A stretch of DNA of 49,474 nt from Spirochaetales bacterium (GCA_028532905.1 JAQQAM010000160.1:1-49474), one strand, 5' to 3'. Counted from the first letter of the stretch, positions 16,681 through 25,316 are shown. Made by a program: numbers and translations. The notes: generated by a model not told the origin, from the letters alone.

Positions 16681-17769
16681 ATGAAAGTGATTAAGAAAAT
16701 GAGTATGACAATGGCCCTGATTGCTGCATCAGCTACAGCAGCATTTGCCAGTGGACAGCAGGCAGAAGAGATCAGCTACTACGAACCCGGTGCCTCAATT
16801 GAAAGTATCGTTGTAGACGCAGCCGGAAAAGGGCAGGTTGGTAACTGGGGTCTTGGAAATGAATATGAGGTTCAGGCCCTCCTGACTAAATACGGTCAGC
16901 CTACAACCTATCTGAGTCAGGCATTCGACATGGACGGTTTTGATGATGACTCCATCCTTCTGGCCTCCGCTATGACCTACAATGAACTGGGTCTGGTAAA
17001 AAACAGCTATGACGGCGGATACAGCTACGGAGAAGGCGTTTCCTACATTGATATGAATGATGAAGGAGTGGCCATGCTGGAGGATAACCTCTTTACAACA
17101 GCAGCGTTTGCTGCAGAAAACCCCGAAACTGTAAAAGCTTTTATCTATGCTTCCATGAAAGGATGGGCCTATGCCTGTGAGAATCCTGAGGAAGCCGCTG
17201 AAATTGTGTTTAACTACGGTTCCTCTGTATCACCCGAGCACCAGGCTTACATGGCTGAGCAGGTTAAGAAACTTGTTGAAACAGATACAATGGGCAATAT
17301 GGTAAGGGACTACGGAAAAATGGATGAAGCCGCTATGGCACAGACTCTGGAACTGGCTAAAACCTATATCAAACTGGAAGATTCTGTAGCCGCTTCTGCT
17401 CTTGAAGCCATGAGCCTGGAAGATGTAATGGATGCCTCCTACTGGGAAATGGCGATGGGTTCCAGCGGAGCTTTCAGTCCTGAAAAATCTGAAGTAAGCA
17501 TACAGCTTAAATGGCTGCCCCAGTCACAGTTCATGGGATACTATGTGGCTCTGGATAAAGGTTTCTATGAAGAGGTGGGACTTTCTGTGAACATCATTCC
17601 CGGTGGTGGAGATATCGGAGAAACAACTGCTGTTTATACCGGACAGGTTGACTTCGGAGTGACTTGGGTATCCAACCTGATCGCTGCCAATGCCGGTGGA
17701 ATGGGACTTCTTGAAGTTGCCCAGGTATACCAGAGATCCGGACTGGTTCTGGTTTACAAAACGAACTAA
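16681..17769 (+). CDS. NMT1/THI5-type substrate-binding protein, circularly permuted
   Basis: A 362-residue periplasmic protein with a type I signal peptide (cleavage after AFA, mature SGQQAEE). The order of its parts is swapped. Residues ~37-260 match what is normally the second and larger part of NMT1-like proteins (IESI, VGNWGLGNEYEVQALLTKYG, QAFDMDGF, SAMTYNEL, YIDMNDEGVAMLED, MKGWAYACENPEEA). Residues 271-362 match the usual N-terminal lobe (IQLKWLPQSQFMGYYVALDK, PGGGDIGET, VDFGVTWVSNLIAA, VAQVYQRSGLVLV), after which the protein stops where IESI would normally follow. The ribosome site AGGAG precedes ATG at 16681, so the order is genuine in this sequence. It should bind the pyrimidine-like substrate for the adjacent ABC permeases. 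Confidence 0.88.
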   Translation: MKVIKKMSMTMALIAASATAAFASGQQAEEISYYEPGASIESIVVDAAGKGQVGNWGLGNEYEVQALLTKYGQPTTYLSQAFDMDGFDDDSILLASAMTYNELGLVKNSYDGGYSYGEGVSYIDMNDEGVAMLEDNLFTTAAFAAENPETVKAFIYASMKGWAYACENPEEAAEIVFNYGSSVSPEHQAYMAEQVKKLVETDTMGNMVRDYGKMDEAAMAQTLELAKTYIKLEDSVAASALEAMSLEDVMDASYWEMAMGSSGAFSPEKSEVSIQLKWLPQSQFMGYYVALDKGFYEEVGLSVNIIPGGGDIGETTAVYTGQVDFGVTWVSNLIAANAGGMGLLEVAQVYQRSGLVLVYKTN

Positions 17770-18082
17770 GACCAACTGGTCTCAGCCCCGATATTTTATA
17801 GCCAACCCGGATGACACAGCGATTCATCCGGGTTGTGTTGTTATCAGAAAAGTTAACCCAGTAATCGCAATAGTCGTTCCTGTCGTATTAAAATCAGGAC
17901 AGTTCATTTCCTGGATTTTAATTTTTTGTGGATGGACATATCCCATTTGGCACAAGTGAATCTTTTATCAAAGCTTTCTCGCAGCGGATGAGGGGATAGT
18001 CATTGTAAATCACTTGATTATTGTCCCTGGATAGGCGAAACTTTCCCCTCGTTTATTGAATCTATATTTCAGGAGAAAGATT
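17770..18082 (+). other. Intergenic region before the acetate-type permease
   Basis: Apart from the terminator hairpin, no gene or convincing promoter is seen. TGGCAC at 17948-17953 lacks a matching -12 element. AGGAGA at 18071-18076 is the ribosome site for the next gene. Confidence 0.5.
17804..17834 (+). terminator. Terminator hairpin after the ABC operon
   Basis: A perfect 11-bp stem (AACCCGGATGA / TCATCCGGGTT) with a 9-nt loop lies 34 bases after the binding-protein stop. The tail (GTGTTGTTATC) is only moderately T-rich. Confidence 0.7.
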
Positions 18083-18652
18083 TTGGACACAGTGTCTATC
18101 AAGGACAACAGCGCGAACCCTGCACCCCTGGGGCTGCTGGGATTCGGGCTTACAACAGTACTCTTAAACATTCATAATGCCGGTATTTACGAGCTGAACA
18201 GTATGATCATGGGTATGGGTATATTCTATGGAGGAATTGCTCAGCTTATAGCGGGAATTCAGGAATCAAAAAAAGGAAATACCTTTGGAGCCACGGCCTT
18301 TACATCCTACGGTGCCTTCTGGCTGAGCCTGGTGGCCATCTGGCTGCTTCCCAGTCTGGGAATTGCTCAGGCCGCCACACCCGGAGCCATGGGATTCTAC
18401 CTCCTCCTCTGGGGGATTCTGACATTCGGTCTCTTTGTGGCCGTTCTCAAGGGCAAGCTGATCGGGAAACTGGTATTCGGTTCCCTCACTCTGCTCTTCC
18501 TGCTTCTGGCTATTTCCGACTTCACAGGAAGTCATCTGATCCACACCATTGCAGGAATTGAAGGGATAATCTGCGGGTCTCTGGCCATCTATGAGGGACT
18601 GGGAATCATTATCAACGAAAAGTACAATAAAGAAGTTCTGCCCATGGGCTGA
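18083..18652 (+). CDS. satP: Acetate/succinate-type permease (GPR1/FUN34/YaaH family)
   Basis: A 189-residue, six-segment membrane protein of the AceTr family. The family signature NPAPLGLLGFGLTTVLLN is near the N-terminus, and MGIFYGGIAQLIAG and the ATAFTSYGAFWLS segment follow. E. coli SatP (188 residues) is similar in length. The start is set at TTG 18083 because AGGAGA lies just upstream; the open frame extends to another TTG at 18056, but that one would put the ribosome site inside the gene. It follows the pyrimidine transport operon and may move acetate or another short carboxylate end product. A link to 3-hydroxypropionate is speculation. Confidence 0.85.
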   Translation: MDTVSIKDNSANPAPLGLLGFGLTTVLLNIHNAGIYELNSMIMGMGIFYGGIAQLIAGIQESKKGNTFGATAFTSYGAFWLSLVAIWLLPSLGIAQAATPGAMGFYLLLWGILTFGLFVAVLKGKLIGKLVFGSLTLLFLLLAISDFTGSHLIHTIAGIEGIICGSLAIYEGLGIIINEKYNKEVLPMG

Positions 18653-18671
18653 TCTTTCCTGTAGAAATTAT

Positions 18672-18723
18672 GTTGGATTCAGATCTGTTCTTATCAGACT
18701 TATCAGACTTATCTGAATCCAAC
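18672..18723. repeat. Perfect 13-bp hairpin with a triple 9-mer in loop and arm
   Basis: GTTGGATTCAGAT (18672-18684) and ATCTGAATCCAAC (18711-18723) are perfect inverted repeats. The 26-nt loop runs into the right arm with three tandem copies of CTTATCAGA-like 9-mers (third copy CTTATCTGA). It lies 19 bases after the permease stop. It may end transcription, but no T-tract follows. Confidence 0.6.
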
Positions 18724-18838
18724 CGGACTAGAACTTGATCATATTACTCTCAAAGATTAATACAGCAGTATTTTGGTTCCGCCATAATTGAATAATGTTA
18801 TCACAGCTCTTAAATAAGAACTCATTATTTAGAATCCA

Positions 18839-19116
18839 TTAGTCGTTAATAATGATAGACCGAACATTGAAGAAGTTCTTTAAAATATCCTGATCACCAT
18901 CCAGGAGAATCCTGTCTTTTAAAGAATCCACCGGTAATAACCGGGTGAAAAAACGCCAGGCCGTATCCTCTGAAAGAGATACTACATTGGGGTTTTTCTG
19001 AGATGATTCATCTATCAGCCATTTCGAGTTCTGTCGGGACAATTGCCATTGACCGTCAGAGTTTCATAGCTGATCTTTTGATGGATTTTCTGGAAGAGCC
19101 ATAATCCTTTAATTAT
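18839..19116 (-). pseudogene. C-terminal remnant of a mycothiol-type maleylpyruvate isomerase family protein
   Basis: The minus strand encodes EDTAWRFFTRLLPVDSL, then DRILLDGDQDIL and FFNVRSIIIND to the stop at 18839, which resembles the C-terminal subdomain of mDMPI/DinB-like proteins (TAWRLFxxxLxxxxA..GD..L...RSVIV). Upstream, SDGQWQL continues the family pattern, but the frame is closed by TGA. The preceding homologous-looking SYETLTV lies in another frame (about 19060-19075). The whole N-terminal four-helix domain is missing. The family match is by eye. Confidence 0.45.
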
Positions 19117-19149
19117 ACTATGTTAGATATATTCCTCAGGAGACAAATA

Positions 19150-19524
19150 ATGATTAAAAGCGCTGCCCTCAAGATTGATGAAAAACTGATGAAGGATGAG
19201 ACCATCTCATCAAAGCTGAAGGATGATTATGTGAGGGTTCATGATCTTTTGAACAAGAATGTTAAGACCTATGATCTTTATCTGAAAGAGGATGACTTTA
19301 AGTCTGCCGAAGCTGATCTGAGAAAGTGGCTGAAGACCCTGCAGAAGCAGGGTGCGGGACCCGAAAAGCTCAACAGTTTCCTTAAATGCGGCATGGCTCA
19401 TCTCTGTTTTGATTATATAGATGTGAAAAAAGATGGTGAAGGACTTGATGAGGATGCAAAGGTCACCCGTGCCATCCAGTCATTCAAGAAAAGACGCTTC
19501 AATAAAATGTTTATCAAAAGCTGA
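19150..19524 (+). CDS. Conserved-looking small cytoplasmic protein, function unknown
   Basis: A 124-residue, lysine-rich, probably all-helical protein with no signal, membrane segment or motif that I recognise. Start at 19150 (MIKSAALKIDEKL) has AGGAG eight bases upstream; the frame is open back to 19120 but no ribosome site supports that. It is monocistronic. Segments such as DDYVRVHDLLNKNV and AEADLRKWLKTLQKQG suggest a helical bundle. Confidence 0.6.
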   Translation: MIKSAALKIDEKLMKDETISSKLKDDYVRVHDLLNKNVKTYDLYLKEDDFKSAEADLRKWLKTLQKQGAGPEKLNSFLKCGMAHLCFDYIDVKKDGEGLDEDAKVTRAIQSFKKRRFNKMFIKS

Positions 19525-19552
19525 AATAGAGTAACAAGTGGAACATCTTCAA

Positions 19553-19610
19553 CAGTTTTCCTGCCCATAGATCCGTTTTCAGACTGTTGGAATCGCTGTA
19601 AGGAAAACTG
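19553..19610. repeat. 10-bp inverted repeat
   Basis: CAGTTTTCCT (19553-19562) and AGGAAAACTG (19601-19610) are perfect inverted repeats 38 nt apart, between the unknown small protein and the GGDEF gene. The long loop makes it a weak terminator; it may mark a former insertion. Confidence 0.4.
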
Positions 19611-19736
19611 CTGTGCGGATGATAACCTTTCGGACTCGGTGGGGTATTCTTTCTCTTTTGATGAAACGACTTCTCCGGAAAAAGTGAAGGTGCCTTGTAT
19701 ATCAGCATAAAATAAGTTACATAATAATCACTGTGT

Positions 19737-21491
19737 ATGAATAAACGACTATTCCTTTATATGCTTGCCATTCTTCTTTTTCCGGCTTGTCTACCGGCTG
19801 GAGGACGTTCCGACAGCATTCTCACTGTTGAAAAAGGAGAGATCGATTTATCCTCCTTTTCCTGTTTTAATACCAGTTCGCCAATTCGACTGGATGGTCA
19901 GTGGGATTTTCGATGGAATGAGCTTCTAGAACCAGGAGATCCGGAATGGCTTGAGACACCGGAAAAGTATTATCCAGTCCCTCTTTTCTGGACCTCCTAT
20001 AAGGGGCAAGATTATGAAAGAGTAGGTCAGGGTACATACCGATTGTTAATCAGAACCTCCCAAGAGTGCCAGTATTATGGCATAAAGCTCCCGGAAATAT
20101 TCTCGGAGTACAGATTGTGGATAAACAGCGATCTTGTAGATGAACGGTGGGCAGGTGAAGGAGAGAAGGTTCTTTTTTTGAAGCCATGGACCTTTGTTGT
20201 TCACTCCGAGTCAGAGGTTTTGGATGTCATCCTGCAGGTCAGAAACTTAAATCATAGTAACGCCGGTATCGGACAGAGTATTTTAATTGGTTCTGAACAG
20301 GAAATCAGAAGAAACAATCTCTTTTATATCTCCCTGGATGTTATTCTCATAGGAATTTGTCTATTTGCAGGGATATATCATTCCATTATCTATATTTTCC
20401 GCAGGGAAGAAAAAGAGCTTCTCTATTTCGGATTATTTTGTTTTACAATCTCCCTGCGAACGTTTACGACCGGGAGTACCCTGATTTCTCAGGTCTTTCC
20501 TTCTATTCCATTTCTCATCGGGTCTCGGATTGCTACACTTTTCATTCCTTTGTCTGTTTTTTTCTTTCTTGCTTTTTCATATTATTTTTTCAGAGAATAT
20601 GTTCCTGTAGTGCTATTTAAAATACTGCAGGCCATAAATCTTTCATATTTGATTCTGGTCCTGGTTACAGACTCATTGGTGTATTCAAAGATTTATTCCT
20701 GGTATCTGCTTGTGATCATCGCATCATGTGCCCTGGTCATCGGAATCAATGTCTATGCTATTATCAAAAAAAAAGCATACTCTCTGATATTCTTTTCAGG
20801 CTGGCTCATCCTTATGGCTGGGATTGCCAATGACATGATGCATTATCTTCAGATCATTATTACCGGATATTTCCTCTCGGCCTTTTTTGCCGGTTTTATA
20901 CTACTTGAATCCCTTATTCTTGCAATTAAGTTTTCTCAGGAACACCGGATGGTTTACGAGCTTTCCGAGCGGCTTGAAAAGGCAATCAATACAGCCAATC
21001 AGGACCCCCTGACCGGTTTATTTAACAGGCGATACCTGGAAATGGTCGGTAACAGAGAACAAGGGTTGTACCGCAGATATGGAACCTGTTTCTCATTGGT
21101 TATACTGGATATTGACCGTTTCAAGGGAATCAATGATTCCTTCGGTCACGATGTTGGAGACATTGTGATTATGAAACTGGCAGATGTTATTTCCAGGCAG
21201 GTTCGAGACACAGATATACCCGCCCGCTATGGAGGGGATGAGTTTGTTGTTCTCCTTCCACAGTCTCGGGGGCAGGATGCCCTTCATGTTGCTGAAAAGA
21301 TCCGTAAGGCTGTCGAAGAAACGGTTGTCTCCGTAGAGGATGATCAGGACATTCGATTCACCATAAGCCTGGGTGTCGCCTCTTCATGCAGTAAGGAAGA
21401 CTCTTATGAGTCCATCCTGAGGCGAGCGGATGAACGGCTCTATGAATCGAAGGACAAAGGGCGGAACAAGGTTTCTTTTTGTGTCGATTGA
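19737..21491 (+). CDS. 7TM-type diguanylate cyclase (GGDEF)
   Basis: A 584-residue membrane protein. After a signal (LFPAC may be a lipobox) comes a ~170-residue extracytoplasmic jelly-roll-like domain (LDGQWDFRWNELLEPG) of the 7TMR-DISM type. About seven membrane segments follow (~195-400), then a short coiled segment and a GGDEF domain. The active site GGDEF is at ~499-503, with substrate residues in DIDRFKGINDSFGHDVGD. The inhibitory I-site RxxD (RDTD) lies exactly five residues upstream, so product inhibition by c-di-GMP is expected. It should make c-di-GMP in response to an external ligand. No good ribosome site precedes the ATG at 19737. Confidence 0.88.
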   Translation: MNKRLFLYMLAILLFPACLPAGGRSDSILTVEKGEIDLSSFSCFNTSSPIRLDGQWDFRWNELLEPGDPEWLETPEKYYPVPLFWTSYKGQDYERVGQGTYRLLIRTSQECQYYGIKLPEIFSEYRLWINSDLVDERWAGEGEKVLFLKPWTFVVHSESEVLDVILQVRNLNHSNAGIGQSILIGSEQEIRRNNLFYISLDVILIGICLFAGIYHSIIYIFRREEKELLYFGLFCFTISLRTFTTGSTLISQVFPSIPFLIGSRIATLFIPLSVFFFLAFSYYFFREYVPVVLFKILQAINLSYLILVLVTDSLVYSKIYSWYLLVIIASCALVIGINVYAIIKKKAYSLIFFSGWLILMAGIANDMMHYLQIIITGYFLSAFFAGFILLESLILAIKFSQEHRMVYELSERLEKAINTANQDPLTGLFNRRYLEMVGNREQGLYRRYGTCFSLVILDIDRFKGINDSFGHDVGDIVIMKLADVISRQVRDTDIPARYGGDEFVVLLPQSRGQDALHVAEKIRKAVEETVVSVEDDQDIRFTISLGVASSCSKEDSYESILRRADERLYESKDKGRNKVSFCVD

Positions 21492-21566
21492 GACTGGTTA
21501 ACATTGTAAGCTGAATAGGATCTGTCAGTAAGATTGTTTATGATCAGTTCCTGTTTTAGGGAAATC

Positions 21567-21881
21567 TTACTTGCTATAAACATGGTTTAAAGAAGTGTTC
21601 TCAATATACGCAAGGGCTTCATTGAAGGTGCAATAATCACCGTCTGAGAAACATATTTCAACCAGGAGACCCTCTGCCGGAGAAAGAACTTCAAAGCTGA
21701 TCTTCTCTACTTCTCCCTCAAAAAGAACAGCACCCTTTTGTACTGTCTCTCCCTGTTTCGCCACCTGGTGAAGAATGGCCGCTTTGAACTCCATATCCAG
21801 TTTTGTTTTCCGGCAGTCGCAATCTGTTTCGGGCGGATCTATATAGCGGGGCAGGAATACAGGTATTCTATGATTACTCAT
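21567..21881 (-). CDS. Lipoyl/biotinyl-like domain protein
   Basis: A ~104-residue protein with a single biotinyl/lipoyl-like fold: GETVQKGAVLFEGEVEKISFE, then VLSPAEGLLVEI and EALAYIE. The EK in GEVEKISFEV aligns with the DK turn that carries the modified lysine in lipoyl domains, so lipoylation is possible. An N-terminal CDC motif is unusual. The ATG at 21881 overlaps the stop of the broken DUF5714 gene by 8 nt (an alternative ATG is at 21896). It is the end of that small operon. Confidence 0.65.
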   Translation of the reverse strand: MSNHRIPVFLPRYIDPPETDCDCRKTKLDMEFKAAILHQVAKQGETVQKGAVLFEGEVEKISFEVLSPAEGLLVEICFSDGDYCTFNEALAYIENTSLNHVYSK

Positions 21882-22466
21882 CCTGATTCTCAACATAATA
21901 AGGACAGGCGGCTCTCAGACATTCTTTGTTCCGTTCATGATCCCCGCACCGTATTTTTCCGGAACCTGGTATTTCCAGTCCCAGTTTTTCTTTGATAAAG
22001 GGGAGGGTCTGTTCAATTGTCAGATAACTGACTCTTTTGCAGCAGCGCGGCCCCCCTGATTCAGAGATCGTCCCCAGACAGATGCTGGTCAGTTTATTGG
22101 CCAGTCCCCAGGTTTTTACGGACATGGGTGTTGAATCCGTAAAGATCGACAGGAACAATCCCCCTCCAATTCCGGCACCGCAGGCTCCGTAATAACCGCA
22201 GAAGCCTGGCAGGAGATTTCTTCCCCTCGATTCTGCCAGTTGTAAGTTCTCTCCAGGATCTCCCTCGAATCGTTTCGCTGTGTTCTGAAAACCGTCAGTA
22301 GTACGGCGGGAACCAGAACATGATGCTCCGGGCAATGCATGGGGAAGTTCGGGTTGTCCCAGATCTTTTGTATCAGTTTCACAGGATCAGTCTGTTTCTC
22401 ATCGTATGCATTCAAACAGAACTCTCTTATTTTAGAGAATATTTTTTCATCAAGAGTGTAGGCCAT
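21874..22466 (-). pseudogene. DUF5714 protein gene interrupted by a frameshift
   Basis: The first frame (from ATG 22466) gives MAYTLDEKIFSKIREF to HCPEHHVLVPAVLL and REILERTYN, then leaves the family. A second frame resumes at LAESRGRNLLPGFCGYYGAC and continues through GGPRCCKRVSYLTIEQ to CLRAACPYYV. Joined near 22238 they give a full DUF5714 protein with its conserved HCPEHH, GFCGxxGACG, GGPRCCKR and final Cys-rich motifs. One missing base at about 22238-22239 accounts for the break. No slippery heptamer is present, so programmed frameshifting is unlikely. DUF5714 has no established function; the cysteines suggest metal binding. Confidence 0.7.
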
Positions 22467-22584
22467 TCGTATTCCTTTGTTGTCATATATTAAACATGGA
22501 AGAAATGATCCCCGTATTGTAATTCCTTTTATATTATTGTGTTCTCTTCATTGCCGGGTGATCTCCGCCGGATGAAAGTTGTCT

Positions 22585-24543
22585 TCAGTCTGTTAATATC
22601 CGGCTTAAAAGCCTCTGCAGCTCATTCCTTTTAAAGGGCTTCTGGATATAGCCGGAAAGACCGGCATCCTTCATTTCTTTCAGGTTCTCATCCTTTGTAA
22701 AACCCGAGGAGATGATCACTTTGCAGTCCGGGTCTGTCTCTTTCATGGCAAAGAAGGCATCAGAACCGTTCATGCCGGGCATCAGCATATCCATGATGAC
22801 CAGATCAATCTCCGAATGCCTTTTCCCAAAGAGCTTCACAGCTTCCAGACCGTTTTGCGCCACCATCACAGAGAATCCCATTTCACTAAGAGTATCCCGG
22901 GCGGTTGTACGGACCAGCTCTTCATCATCCACCAGAAGGATCAGCCCGTGTCCGGAGAAATCCGGTTCTTCTGTCCGGGTTGATGCTGCAGGGGTAACAT
23001 CCGAGCAGGGAAGGTAAATATGAAAGACCGTTCCCACTCCCAGTTCACTGTAAATATTGATGGCTCCATGATGATTCTGAACTGTGGCATAGACTGTTGA
23101 AAGTCCCAGCCCTGTCCCCTTACCCTGTTCTTTGGTTGTGAAAAAGGGATCAAAAATCCTGGAGATGTTTTCAGGGGGAATTCCTGTGCCAGAATCTCTT
23201 ATTTCAATCTCTATATAATTTCCGGGAGTAATATCAAAAGGAACAGTCTGGCAGTATTTGGCATTCAGATAAATATTCCTGGTACTAATCTGAAGCTTTC
23301 CTCCTTCGGGCATGGCATGGGAGGCATTGATTCCCAGATTCAGCAGGGAATTCTGTAACTCGGCATTATCGCCCAAAACTGTGGTTTGTTCCGCTTCCTC
23401 GGTAACAGAGATGGTTACCCGTTTATCTATGGTTCTCTGCAGGAGTGCCACAACGTCTTTAATAACGATGTGGATGGAAAGAGGTAGGGAGCGAATTTCC
23501 GTTTTTCGTCCGAAAGTCAGAAGCTTTCTGGTTAATTCTGCCGCCTGATGGGACGCTTCCAGAATCATTTCCACATACTTATGACCTATGGGATCAAGTT
23601 GTCTTTCCGGGGTCTGAAGCAGCTGGGAAGCCCCGATAATCCCGCTGAGCATATTGTTGAAATCGTGAGCGACCCCTCCGGCTAATTGTCCGATGGCGTC
23701 CATTTTCTGTGATTGTTTCAGCAGTGCATCCATTTTTCTGAGCCTGGTAATGTCAATAAGAGTCACAATTACCTGAAATACAGCGCCCTGATCATCAAAT
23801 TCAGGTTCTGCATTGACAAGAGTCCAGAGTATGTCGTTCTGTCCCATATGCCGAATGCCCACAACTTGATTCCGGACAGCTTCTTTCTGTACCAGCACCC
23901 TGGAAATGGGGTACTCGGAGTAAGGCATGGAAGATCCATCGTCTCTTACAAAGGATCGGATATGCTCCAGTGATCTTCCCTTGAGACTGTTTTCTCCGCC
24001 TCCCATTAATGTGACAGCCATGGGATTTGTGTCCGTTATGATTCCTTCCTTGTCGTGGAGAATTATGGCGGTCTGGATTTTATCTATAAGAGACTTATAT
24101 TTATCTTCACTCTTGCGCAGGGTTTCGAGGGTTTTTGTATGAGCATCTATCTGCTCCTGAAGGTCTCTGTTGGTATTCTCCAGATTCCTGTTTGCCAGAC
24201 TCAATTCGGCGGTTCTGGTATCCACTAGCTGTTGAAGGTTGGTCTCCTGATCAATTTTCTCCAGCAGTGTTGCCAGGATTTGTACGGCATTATGAATTAG
24301 ATTTATTTTGATGGGATCAGGATCGGCATCGGCACTGCAGGCAAAATAACCATACTTTTTCTTTCTGGTACAGACTTCCATTTCTAGAGAACTGTCATTG
24401 TGTTTCTGCGGAAACCACTGAAAGGAGACCGGTTTGAAAATGTCGTTCATTCCCTCTGTAAATAATCGGATGACACCTTCTCTGTCATTTAATTGAGATA
24501 GTGTGGTCGTCAGTAGAAATAACTCCTGGGTATACTCCGGCAT
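22585..24543 (-). CDS. Soluble hybrid histidine kinase (PAS-HisKA-HATPase-REC)
   Basis: A 652-residue cytoplasmic kinase. A GAF-like N-terminal ~110 residues and a coiled coil (~115-155) lead to a PAS domain (~160-280). The H-box GQLAGGVAHDFNNML has His at ~293. HATPase motifs are EIRDSGTGIPPENI and GTGLGLSTVY, and the C-terminal receiver has Asp at ~585 (VIMDMLMPGMNG) and the QKPF lysine. There is no membrane segment. It starts 8 nt after the MEDS-domain gene, so the two form one unit. It is a close paralogue of the kinase at 26506-28746 from H-box to receiver. Confidence 0.92.
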   Translation of the reverse strand: MPEYTQELFLLTTTLSQLNDREGVIRLFTEGMNDIFKPVSFQWFPQKHNDSSLEMEVCTRKKKYGYFACSADADPDPIKINLIHNAVQILATLLEKIDQETNLQQLVDTRTAELSLANRNLENTNRDLQEQIDAHTKTLETLRKSEDKYKSLIDKIQTAIILHDKEGIITDTNPMAVTLMGGGENSLKGRSLEHIRSFVRDDGSSMPYSEYPISRVLVQKEAVRNQVVGIRHMGQNDILWTLVNAEPEFDDQGAVFQVIVTLIDITRLRKMDALLKQSQKMDAIGQLAGGVAHDFNNMLSGIIGASQLLQTPERQLDPIGHKYVEMILEASHQAAELTRKLLTFGRKTEIRSLPLSIHIVIKDVVALLQRTIDKRVTISVTEEAEQTTVLGDNAELQNSLLNLGINASHAMPEGGKLQISTRNIYLNAKYCQTVPFDITPGNYIEIEIRDSGTGIPPENISRIFDPFFTTKEQGKGTGLGLSTVYATVQNHHGAINIYSELGVGTVFHIYLPCSDVTPAASTRTEEPDFSGHGLILLVDDEELVRTTARDTLSEMGFSVMVAQNGLEAVKLFGKRHSEIDLVIMDMLMPGMNGSDAFFAMKETDPDCKVIISSGFTKDENLKEMKDAGLSGYIQKPFKRNELQRLLSRILTD

Positions 24544-24551
24544 TGCAGTTT

Positions 24552-25208
24552 CTATTCAGGGGCATTCAAAAACTGGGGGGCGTTTTCTGAAAGCCAGATA
24601 TCCGGTTCCATGTAAAATGGATTCACTGTGACAACCCCTCCGTTGATGGAGTAGGGATGGGTTCTGAGAACATTCATCAGCATCTCACCGGAAATCCTGG
24701 ATGTATTGTAGAGGCAGAGGCTGACAACAGTTTTGTCTTTGACAAAATAGTTCAACCTTGATTCATAGGCAAATAAGTGTTCCACTCCTGATATGGTCTG
24801 CAGAGCCCAGGCCATTTCTGCAACGGCTCTCAGATTCCGGGGGCCATTCGCCTGAGTGTAGTCAAAATAGCCGTTAATGGCTTCATCCATCAACCAGGGA
24901 TCAAACACGCCTGTGGGATAGTAGAGTTCGCTGGCTTCCTTGACATCAAGTGAACCAGGATTGCTGCTGCTTTCCTGACAATGAGGGCAGTTTGTATGAA
25001 GTATATTCCAGAAGTGGTCTTCCGTCTGTTCGCTGTGGATATAGATTTCCATATCTTCATCAGCAAGACCCTGGCATAAATATCCGGATATGATTTCATC
25101 TCTTTCTTCCTCCGTTTCGTAGAGGCCGCAGATATGAGTCCCCCAGTTACAGGAGTAGTTTCCGATTCCCAGAATCATTTTATTCATTTCTGATGTTTGA
25201 ATATGCAT
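24552..25208 (-). CDS. MEDS-domain (DcmR-type) sensor protein
   Basis: A 218-residue protein whose fold pattern matches the MEDS domain described for DcmR and methanogen sensors: WGTHICGLYETEEERDEIISGYLCQGL at the N-terminus with the H-x-C motif, AVAEMAWALQ and FAYESRLNYF in the middle, and VVSLCLYNTSRIS near the end. MEDS domains are thought to sense C1-type or hydrocarbon-derived ligands. It lacks any DNA-binding domain and is co-transcribed with the hybrid kinase, so it likely feeds a signal to it by contact. GGGGGAAAG precedes ATG at 25208. Confidence 0.75.
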   Translation of the reverse strand: MHIQTSEMNKMILGIGNYSCNWGTHICGLYETEEERDEIISGYLCQGLADEDMEIYIHSEQTEDHFWNILHTNCPHCQESSSNPGSLDVKEASELYYPTGVFDPWLMDEAINGYFDYTQANGPRNLRAVAEMAWALQTISGVEHLFAYESRLNYFVKDKTVVSLCLYNTSRISGEMLMNVLRTHPYSINGGVVTVNPFYMEPDIWLSENAPQFLNAPE

Positions 25209-25316
25209 ACTTTCCCCCTGGCCCGGGTATATTAGAACTCAGGCTCTATCTTCAATAATAAACATAATCTCTTCTGCATTCTAGGGAAATTTATGGTTCC
25301 AAAACAGGATGTCGGG

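Noticed and set aside
16681-17769. Truncated or frameshifted binding-protein gene
   Set aside because: All segments of the family are present once in rotated order in one open frame with its own signal peptide, which fits permutation better than loss.
17948-17967. Second sigma-54-like site before the acetate-type permease
   Set aside because: TGGCAC is present but the position of TTGC reads AATC, so the -12 element is missing.
21527-21571. AGTAAGATT/AATCTTACT inverted repeat as a bidirectional terminator
   Set aside because: Nine AT-rich pairs with a 27-nt loop and overlap with the stop of the lipoyl-like gene make it weak.
22229-22250. Programmed frameshift in the DUF5714 gene
   Set aside because: No slippery heptamer or downstream structure is evident; a simple base loss explains the break.
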